Source of the DNA: Methylophilaceae bacterium
GTDB lineage: Bacteria; Pseudomonadota; Gammaproteobacteria; Burkholderiales; Methylophilaceae
Assembly (NCBI GenBank): GCA_010031285.1
Contig: RHAY01000032.1
Span: forward strand, 1 to 7,879
DNA length: 7,879 nucleotides
Direction of reading: 5' to 3'
Part shown: positions 1 to 5,187 of the stretch, piece after piece
Layout of the letters: each line of letters opens with the position of its first letter
Position numbering within the stretch: position 1 is the first letter of the stretch
The notes under the pieces: generated by a model
The model's database searches: none
Told to the model about the DNA's origin: nothing
What the model saw: the letters and a program-made list of their open reading frames with translations, nothing else
Translations under genes and position numbers: made by a program

Positions 1-905
1 TTATTAACTCTGTCGCCTCACTAGAATCAGCCAATAAAAATTCATTAAGTTTTTTTAATAATCCTAAATATCTGGATTTATTAAAAAATACAAAAGCAGG
101 GCTAGTCATTCTTAATAGCGAAAGTCTCGCTCTCTATAATGGTCCTTCCATAGTTGTAGATAATCCTTATTTGTATTTTGCAAAAGTTTCTCGACTTTTA
201 AATCCTATCAAAATTTTAAAAAAAGAAATTCATAGTTCTGCAATTATTCATCCCTCTTGTAAATTAGGAAAAGATATCTACATTGGTCCAAATGTTGTAA
301 TCGAGGAAAATGTTACTATCGCTGATGGCGTTTCTCTTCATGCAGGGGTCATAATTGAAAGTGATAATGTCATAGGCGCTAACTCAAACATTCATCCTAA
401 TGTTGTAATAAAGACAAATTCAATTATCGGAAAAAATTGCACTCTATTCGCTGGGGCTGTCATTGGGTCAGACGGTTTTGGTTATGCAAAAGATAATGGG
501 AAATGGCTTGGCATACCTCAAATAGGAAGAGTTGTTTTGGGTGATAACGTAGATATTGGTTCAAATTCAACCATAGATCGGGGCACTTTAGATGATACTA
601 TTGTTTCTAGTGGCGTTAAAATTGACAATTTAGTACAAATTGGACACAACTGTATGATTGGTGAAAATACGATTATTGCAGGGTGTGTGGGTATTGCTGG
701 TAGTGCTAAAATTGGAAAAAATTGTGCTATTGGAGGAGCTGCTATGATCTTAGGACATTTATCAATTGCAGATAATGTTACGATTTCACCAGGCTCAATG
801 ATCACAAGGTCAATAAGAAATCCTGGCACTTATACTGCACTTATGCCTTTCCAAAATCATGAAGCATGGCTTAAAACTGCAGCAAAAATTAGAAGATTAA
901 AATAA
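1..905 (+). CDS. lpxD: UDP-3-O-(3-hydroxyacyl)glucosamine N-acyltransferase, 5'-partial
   Basis: LpxD transfers a 3-hydroxyacyl chain from ACP to the 2-amine of UDP-3-O-acyl-glucosamine, the third step of lipid A synthesis, in the cytoplasm. The frame is open to the left edge (first full codon at 3), giving 300 residues. The first of these line up with E. coli residue 25, so only about 24 N-terminal residues are missing. A TTG at 171 lies inside the conserved N-terminal domain and is not the start: the upstream codons still encode LpxD sequence, including NPKYL. Visible motifs are DGFGYA, IPQIGR, the STIDRGTLDDT block and DNLVQIGHN, whose His (codon 645-647) corresponds to catalytic His239 of E. 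coli. The middle is left-handed beta-helix hexapeptide repeats. The C-terminus stops 6 residues after KTAA, about 17 shorter than E. coli. fabZ follows after 14 bases. Identity is secure. Confidence 0.97.
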   Translation, partial: INSVASLESANKNSLSFFNNPKYLDLLKNTKAGLVILNSESLALYNGPSIVVDNPYLYFAKVSRLLNPIKILKKEIHSSAIIHPSCKLGKDIYIGPNVVIEENVTIADGVSLHAGVIIESDNVIGANSNIHPNVVIKTNSIIGKNCTLFAGAVIGSDGFGYAKDNGKWLGIPQIGRVVLGDNVDIGSNSTIDRGTLDDTIVSSGVKIDNLVQIGHNCMIGENTIIAGCVGIAGSAKIGKNCAIGGAAMILGHLSIADNVTISPGSMITRSIRNPGTYTALMPFQNHEAWLKTAAKIRRLK

Positions 906-906
906 T

Positions 907-910
907 AGGA
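907..910 (+). promoter_or_regulatory. Shine-Dalgarno site of fabZ
   Basis: AGGA lies just after the lpxD stop, with 9 bases before the ATG at 920. It supports 920 as the fabZ start over the in-frame ATG at 938. It is the clearest ribosome binding site among the plus-strand genes, whose other junctions show weak or no such motif. Confidence 0.6.
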
Positions 911-919
911 ATAGCAAAG

Positions 920-1381
920 ATGGCAGAAAATACTGCAATGGATATACATGAAATTTTAAATCACTTACCTCACAGATATCCTTTTGTGCTTATTGATAGA
1001 GTGATTTCAATGGAGCTCGGCAAGGAAATTTTCGCGATAAAAAATGTTTCAATTAATGAGCCTTTTTTTCCAGGACATTTTCCTTATTATCCGGTGATGC
1101 CAGGCGTTTTAATTATAGAAGCAATGGCTCAGGCTGCAGCTATTTTGTCTTTCAAGACAATGGATACAAAACCATCCGATGATTCAGTTTATTATTTTGC
1201 TGGGATAGATAACGCGCGCTTTAAAAAACCAGTTTCGCCTGGCGATCAACTTATTATTCATGTAAAAATTGACCGCGTCCTAAAAGGTATATGGAAGTAT
1301 GTTGCAGTTGCTAAAGTGAATGATGAAGTCGTTGCTGAAGCAAGTATGATGTGTATCTTGAAGCCCATCGAAAAAAAATAA
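920..1381 (+). CDS. fabZ: 3-hydroxyacyl-[acyl-carrier-protein] dehydratase FabZ
   Basis: FabZ dehydrates 3-hydroxyacyl-ACP to trans-2-enoyl-ACP in type II fatty acid elongation and competes with LpxA and LpxD for 3-hydroxyacyl-ACP. The 153-residue protein is a single hotdog-fold domain of normal family length (E. coli 151). Visible signatures are LPHRYPF near residue 16, NEPFFPGHFP with catalytic His53, PGVLIIEAMAQ with catalytic Glu67, and YYFAGIDNARFKKPVSPGD. The start at 920 has an AGGA site; Met7 (938) is a possible alternative, since similarity begins around there. The gene lies between lpxD and lpxA, its usual place in the lipid A operon. It ends on a run of eight A bases directly before the TAA stop. 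FabZ rather than FabA is indicated by length, motifs and context. Confidence 0.97.
   Translation: MAENTAMDIHEILNHLPHRYPFVLIDRVISMELGKEIFAIKNVSINEPFFPGHFPYYPVMPGVLIIEAMAQAAAILSFKTMDTKPSDDSVYYFAGIDNARFKKPVSPGDQLIIHVKIDRVLKGIWKYVAVAKVNDEVVAEASMMCILKPIEKK
1371..1378 (+). repeat. A8 homopolymer at the fabZ stop
   Basis: Eight consecutive A bases encode the last two lysines of FabZ (with the end of the preceding Glu codon) and abut the TAA at 1379-1381. A transcript or allele one A shorter would read six more codons (NKLIKL) after a single Lys and stop at 1395-1397, only 7 bases before the lpxA TTG. Such runs are prone to slippage by polymerase, but use of this one is not shown by the sequence. 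Confidence 0.5.
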
Positions 1382-1404
1382 ACTCATAAAGCTGTAATAT
1401 TATT

Positions 1405-2175
1405 TTGATTCATCCTACCGCAATAGTTAACTCCAAAGCCAATTTAGATTCTAGTGTTAAAGTTGGCCCTTACTCAATTATTGATGCAGACGTAAGTATT
1501 GGAGCAGGATCAGTGATTGGTAATCATGTGACAATTACCGGAAACACTACGATCGGTAAAAATAATTATATCTACCACTACAGTTCTATTGGTGAATCGC
1601 CTCAAGATAAAAAATATAATCAAGAAAAAACATTTTTAGAAATTGGCGATAATAATACCATTAGAGAGTTTTGTACTTTCAATCGAGGTACTGCTCAAGA
1701 CCAAAGCTTAACAAAAATAGGTAATGATAATTGGATTATGGCTTATGTTCATCTTGCCCATGATTGCGAAATTAAAAATCACACAATATTAGCTAACAAC
1801 ACATCCCTTGCTGGCCATGTAACCATCGATGATTATGCAATTTTAGGTGGTTTTACTTTAGTACATCAATTTTGTAAGATTGGAAGTCATATTATTACGG
1901 CGGTGAATACCGTGGTTTTTAAAGATATACCGCCTTATATAATAGCTGCGGGATATGATGCAAAGCCAAATGGTATTAATGTTGAAGGCCTGAAAAGAAG
2001 GGGATTTGATCCAAAAATCATCACTAAAATCAAAGAGGCATATAAGATTTTATATCGGAAAGGACTTTCCCTTAACGAAGCTGAAGCGCAAATTAAATTA
2101 TTAAGTAAAGATACCAAAGAGCTCAATCTTTATACAGATTTTATAGCAAAATCTACCCGCGGTATTATTCGTTAA
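1405..2175 (+). CDS. lpxA: acyl-[ACP]--UDP-N-acetylglucosamine O-acyltransferase LpxA, TTG start
   Basis: LpxA catalyses the first step of lipid A synthesis, moving a 3-hydroxyacyl group from ACP to the 3-OH of UDP-GlcNAc; family members work as cytoplasmic trimers. The 256 residues align with E. coli LpxA (262) with a constant offset of 6 and no internal gap: a beta-helix of hexapeptide repeats to about residue 180, then a helical C-terminal part ending STRGIIR. His119 in LAHDC matches catalytic His125, and VHQF (154-157) matches the His160/Gln161 region. Val167 occupies the place of the E. coli Gly173 chain-length ruler. The start must be TTG at 1405: it gives the family N-terminus IHPTAIV, an in-frame stop sits at 1387-1389, and no ATG or GTG lies between. 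No good Shine-Dalgarno motif precedes it, so translation may depend on fabZ upstream. lpxB follows after 2 bases. Confidence 0.96.
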   Translation: MIHPTAIVNSKANLDSSVKVGPYSIIDADVSIGAGSVIGNHVTITGNTTIGKNNYIYHYSSIGESPQDKKYNQEKTFLEIGDNNTIREFCTFNRGTAQDQSLTKIGNDNWIMAYVHLAHDCEIKNHTILANNTSLAGHVTIDDYAILGGFTLVHQFCKIGSHIITAVNTVVFKDIPPYIIAAGYDAKPNGINVEGLKRRGFDPKIITKIKEAYKILYRKGLSLNEAEAQIKLLSKDTKELNLYTDFIAKSTRGIIR

Positions 2176-2177
2176 CA

Positions 2178-3314
2178 ATGAAAACGATTGCTATAGTTGC
2201 CGGAGAATCTTCCGGAGACTTGCTAGGAAGTCACTTAATCAGGTCTTTGAAATCATCTCGATCTGATCTTAAATTTATTGGTATAGCTGGGCCAAAAATG
2301 ATGAAAGAAGGTGCGGTCTCATTATTTTTAATGGAAGAACTCTCAGTGAGAGGTTATTTTGAAGCCTTTAAAAAATTATTTCATCTGATACAGCTAAGAA
2401 AAAATCTTCTAAATCAAATCCTAAATCAAAAGCCTGATTTATTTATTGGTGTTGATGCACCTGATTTTAATTTTTGGATTGAAAGGCAGCTAAAGAAAAA
2501 AGGCATACCTGTAATCCATTATGTAAGCCCTTCAATTTGGGCATGGAGAGGAAATCGACTCAGAAAAATTAAAAAATCTGTAGATCATATGCTAACCATA
2601 TTTCCATTTGAGAAAAATATTTATTCAAAAGCAAATATCCAAGCAACTTTTGTTGGACATCCACTCGCTGAGATGATTCCGCTTTATTCTAATAAAAAGA
2701 AAGCTCAAGATAAACTTAAAATTATTAAAGCTACCAAGGTCATTGCACTTTTACCAGGAAGCAGACAAGGAGAGGTGACGTGGCATGCGCAACTTCTTAT
2801 AGATTCAGCTACTGAGATATCAAAAAGAATTCGTGATGTTAAATTTCTTGTGCCCTTGCCAACAAGAGAAACATACGATATTTTCTCCAAAACTCTGTTT
2901 AAAAATACGCATGCAGAATTAGATATTCAGCTCCTTGTTGGCCATGCGTCAGATGCTATTAATGCGGCTGATCTTGTTATTGTGGCCTCAGGCACAGCAA
3001 CTCTTGAAACCGCTCTTTATAAAAAACCTATGATTGTTATTTATAAAATGTCATCAATTAGCTGGCAAATTCTTAAACGTATGCGATATCTACCTTTTGT
3101 AAGTCTCCCAAATATTCTTCTTAATAAGTTTATCGTGCCAGAACTTTTACAAAGTGATGCGACCTCTGATAATATTTCTTCTAAAGCTATCGAAATTTTA
3201 AAAAATGCCCCTTACCGAAAAAATTTATTAATCCAATTTACAAAAATACATCATCAATTAAAACAAAATACCTCTGACCGTCTAAGCAAAGTTATTTTAA
3301 AATTCATAAAGTAA
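2178..3314 (+). CDS. lpxB: lipid-A-disaccharide synthase LpxB
   Basis: LpxB (glycosyltransferase family 19) joins UDP-2,3-diacylglucosamine to lipid X to form the beta-1,6 disaccharide 1-phosphate, acting at the inner face of the inner membrane. At 378 residues it is full length (E. coli 382). Landmarks in order: VAGESSGD at 7-14; GVDAPDFN at 91-98, where Asp93 corresponds to the essential Asp98 of E. coli; HYVSPSIWAWR at 114-124; FVGHPLAE; LLPGSR at 191-196, where Arg196 corresponds to Arg201; ASGTATLE near 270-277 for nucleotide-sugar binding; and SLPNILL. Start ATG 2178 lies 2 bases after the lpxA stop without a clear ribosome binding site, so translational coupling to lpxA is likely. lpxH is not in this window; its step (UDP removal) must be encoded elsewhere. 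Confidence 0.97.
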   Translation: MKTIAIVAGESSGDLLGSHLIRSLKSSRSDLKFIGIAGPKMMKEGAVSLFLMEELSVRGYFEAFKKLFHLIQLRKNLLNQILNQKPDLFIGVDAPDFNFWIERQLKKKGIPVIHYVSPSIWAWRGNRLRKIKKSVDHMLTIFPFEKNIYSKANIQATFVGHPLAEMIPLYSNKKKAQDKLKIIKATKVIALLPGSRQGEVTWHAQLLIDSATEISKRIRDVKFLVPLPTRETYDIFSKTLFKNTHAELDIQLLVGHASDAINAADLVIVASGTATLETALYKKPMIVIYKMSSISWQILKRMRYLPFVSLPNILLNKFIVPELLQSDATSDNISSKAIEILKNAPYRKNLLIQFTKIHHQLKQNTSDRLSKVILKFIK

Positions 3315-3917
3315 ATGTATGAACACTTAATTTGTGGAGTTGACGAAGCTGGCAGAGGCCCTCTAGCTGGACCAGTTTATGCTTCAGCTGTTATATTAGG
3401 ACCAAATTTTAATACTGAAGGCTTACGCGATTCTAAAAAGCTCTCGGAGTCTAAAAGATATTTTCTAGCAGAACAAATAAAGCGGAATGCCTTGGCTTGG
3501 TCAGTGGGTATTTGTACTGCAAATGAAATCGATGAGGTAAATATTCATCAGGCTACACTTTTAGCTATGGAAAGAGCTATTAAAACATTAAAGGGTTTTA
3601 CCTCAATTAAAATTTTAGTTGATGGGCTATTTTGTCCTGAAGTAGATTTCGCATGTGAGGCTATTGTAAAGGGTGATGATAAAGTCGCAGAGATCTCTGC
3701 AGCCTCAATTATTGCAAAAACTGAACGCGATTTAAAAATGATTGAAATTGATAAGATTTATCCTGCCTATCAATTTAAAAAACATAAAGGCTACCCAACT
3801 AAATTTCATATAGAGATGATTAAAAAAAATGGGCTTTGTGAATACCACCGAAAAAGTTTTTCGCCTATAAAAGAAATGCTAGCTTTGCAAAAGAAACACG
3901 CAAGGCTTATTTTTTAA
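3315..3917 (+). CDS. rnhB: ribonuclease HII
   Basis: RNase HII cuts RNA in RNA-DNA hybrids and starts removal of single ribonucleotides misincorporated in DNA. The 200-residue protein covers the whole catalytic domain. The acidic active site is visible: Asp10 and Glu11 in VDEAGRGPLAGP, Asp103 in LVDG, and Asp121 in VKGD, the last 18 residues beyond Asp103 as in characterised enzymes. ISAASIIAK at 127-135 and KGYPT (Tyr160, the residue that helps sense the ribonucleotide junction) are also present. The ATG begins on the base right after the lpxB TAA (TAAATG), with only a weak AAAG upstream, so reinitiation after lpxB is probable. lpxB-rnhB is a common order; in E. coli dnaE follows, but here a convergent operon does. 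The last 39 bases overlap the tail of the opposite-strand methyltransferase gene. Confidence 0.97.
   Translation: MYEHLICGVDEAGRGPLAGPVYASAVILGPNFNTEGLRDSKKLSESKRYFLAEQIKRNALAWSVGICTANEIDEVNIHQATLLAMERAIKTLKGFTSIKILVDGLFCPEVDFACEAIVKGDDKVAEISAASIIAKTERDLKMIEIDKIYPAYQFKKHKGYPTKFHIEMIKKNGLCEYHRKSFSPIKEMLALQKKHARLIF
3879..3917. other. convergent 3' overlap of rnhB and the methyltransferase gene
   Basis: The rnhB stop (3915-3917) and the methyltransferase stop (TAG, complement of 3879-3881) are crossed over, so 39 bases encode both C-termini on opposite strands. Both C-termini look complete and family-like (HRKSFSPIKEML in RnhB, CVFLLQS in the methyltransferase). There is no intergenic space and I saw no GC-rich hairpin with a U tract for either strand near here. 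Confidence 0.9.
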
Positions 3918-4598
3918 ATCACGGGTAATTTCTTTTTTCCAATCCCCAATATTTTTTGTCAAAATCAATTCATTTTGAGAAGTTATATCTAAACCTATAC
4001 AAAGTTTTGTTTGTTCTTTGAGGTTTTCAATCAAATCATTGAAAACATGTTGATTTCGATAAGGTGTTTCAATAAATATTTCTGTTTCATTATTTTTCTT
4101 TGATTCATTTTCAATTGAAATTATTTTTTTTATTCTTTCTTCTTTGTCAGAAGGAAGGTAGCCATGAAATTTAAATTGCTGTCCATTAAGCCCTGAAGCC
4201 ATAAGTGCCAGTAAAATTGAAGATGGGCCGGTCATTGGTATGACTTTGATGTTATTTTGGTGAGCCAAAGCAACCATTTTTGCACCAGGATCAGCGACTG
4301 CTGGACAGCCTGATTCTGAAAGCAATCCAACATTAAAACCTTTTATAAGGGGGATTAAAAAATTTTTAATTTCTTCTTCATTGGTAGATTTATCAAGCAC
4401 TTCAAAATTTAATTGATGAATAGGCTTGTGAAGTTTAAGCGCGCTGAGATAAAACCGAGCAGTTTTCGCATTTTCGACAACAAAATAATCTAAATCCTTA
4501 ACAATCTTTTGATGTTTTTCTAAAAGGACAGATTCCTTAGAATTTTGGTCGATTGATACTGGAATAAGATATAAAATCCCGCCTTCTTTATTTGTCAT
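3879..4598 (-). CDS. RsmI-like SAM-dependent methyltransferase (tetrapyrrole methylase fold), short form
   Basis: This 239-residue protein belongs to the tetrapyrrole (corrin/porphyrin) methylase superfamily and resembles RsmI, which 2'-O-methylates C1402 of 16S rRNA. RsmI-like signatures are ILYLIPVSI at 8-16, LLSESGCPAVADPG at 92-105 (SAM-binding loop), KVIPMTGPSSILLALMASG at 118-136, FHGYLPSDKEER at 144-155 and the IETPYR segment. It lacks the YHEHN-type motif of true RsmI, has DYFVVENAKTARFYL where RsmI has an AEDTR segment, and lacks the C-terminal extension (E. coli RsmI is about 286 residues). It is probably the betaproteobacterial paralogue usually annotated only as SAM-dependent methyltransferase; the substrate is unknown. 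Its ATG overlaps the maf stop as ATGA; a GAAGG site (4611-4615) lies 12 bases upstream. It converges on rnhB. The fold is secure; the function is not. Confidence 0.88.
   Translation of the reverse strand: MTNKEGGILYLIPVSIDQNSKESVLLEKHQKIVKDLDYFVVENAKTARFYLSALKLHKPIHQLNFEVLDKSTNEEEIKNFLIPLIKGFNVGLLSESGCPAVADPGAKMVALAHQNNIKVIPMTGPSSILLALMASGLNGQQFKFHGYLPSDKEERIKKIISIENESKKNNETEIFIETPYRNQHVFNDLIENLKEQTKLCIGLDITSQNELILTKNIGDWKKEITRDLKNKPCVFLLQS
4595..4598 (-). other. ATGA start/stop overlap linking maf to the methyltransferase gene
   Basis: On the minus strand, ATG (4598-4596) of the methyltransferase gene and TGA (4597-4595) of maf share bases. This arrangement typically goes with translational coupling through termination-reinitiation and implies both proteins come from one transcript. 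Confidence 0.85.
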
Positions 4599-5173
4599 TG
4601 TAATGCAACGCCTTCATTACGAAGCATATTAGATAGTTCTATAAGGGGGAGTCCTACGAATGCTGTTGGATCTACACCTTTTATGTAATCAAGAAGGGTA
4701 ATACCAAGGCCTTCGGATTTAATACTTCCTACACAATTGTATGGTTGTTCTTTCAATAAATAGGATTCGATTATTTCGGCGTTTAATTTTTTGTACTTAA
4801 CTTCAAAATCAACGACACATTCTTGTAATTTTTTAGTTTGAGTATTTAACAAACAAAGAGAAGTATAGAAAGTCACAACTTGTCCACTTAAAAATTGAAG
4901 TTGTTTTACAGCATTTGTATGTGTGTTTGGTTTTTCAATAATTTCATTTTGACATTCTGCTGTTTGATCTGAACCAATGATAAGCGAAGATGAATAGTGC
5001 GGTGCAACCTTAAATGCTTTTTCCCGTGCAAGTCTTACAGAGATTTCTTTTGCTTTTTCTGCTGTTCGGGGGGACTCATCGATGTCAGGATTAAAGACAT
5101 CAAAGGGCAATTTAAAACGTGATAATAATTCTCTTCGGTATGGCGATGACGATGCTAAAACAAGCGTTATCAT
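4595..5173 (-). CDS. yceF: Maf-family nucleotide pyrophosphatase, YceF type (probable 7-methyl-GTP pyrophosphatase)
   Basis: Maf proteins hydrolyse non-canonical or modified nucleoside triphosphates to monophosphate and pyrophosphate; E. coli YceF prefers 7-methyl-GTP. The 192-residue protein is full length. It shows the N-terminal LASSSPYRRELL loop (7-18), IDESPR (31-36), LAREKA (48-53), IIGSDQ with the conserved catalytic-type Asp69 (E. coli Asp70), the LSGQVVTFYTSL segment, and the SIKSEGLGITL plus DPTAFVGLPLIEL region. The FYT and GLPL segments match YceF more closely than the YhdE (dTTP/UTP) type, so the 7-methyl-GTP assignment is by subfamily resemblance. Start ATG 5173 begins directly with the conserved ITLVLASSSP; another ATG at 5177 is out of frame. 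The gene lies 14 bases after pycB and overlaps the next gene by 4 bases. Confidence 0.92.
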   Translation of the reverse strand: MITLVLASSSPYRRELLSRFKLPFDVFNPDIDESPRTAEKAKEISVRLAREKAFKVAPHYSSSLIIGSDQTAECQNEIIEKPNTHTNAVKQLQFLSGQVVTFYTSLCLLNTQTKKLQECVVDFEVKYKKLNAEIIESYLLKEQPYNCVGSIKSEGLGITLLDYIKGVDPTAFVGLPLIELSNMLRNEGVALQ

Positions 5174-5187
5174 GCATCGTTTTCTTT

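Noticed and set aside
518..829. Minus-strand open frame of 103 codons opposite lpxD.
   Set aside because: Its Ile/Pro-rich translation is what the complement of hexapeptide-repeat codons yields; no family resemblance or start signal is visible.
171..905. lpxD starting at TTG 171.
   Set aside because: The codons from 3 to 170 continue the LpxD N-terminal domain in frame, so this TTG is an internal Leu codon.
3849..3863. Perfect inverted repeat CGAAAAA-G-TTTTTCG near the end of rnhB, which could look like a terminator or operator.
   Set aside because: It lies within conserved rnhB codons (HRKSFSP), the stem is A/T-rich with almost no loop, and it is followed by no U tract after a GC stem.
3960..3977. 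Inverted repeat CAAAAT-CAATTC-ATTTTG downstream of the rnhB stop, a possible terminator.
   Set aside because: The 6-base stem is A/T-rich and weak, has no following T run on the plus strand, and lies in the coding sequence of the methyltransferase gene.
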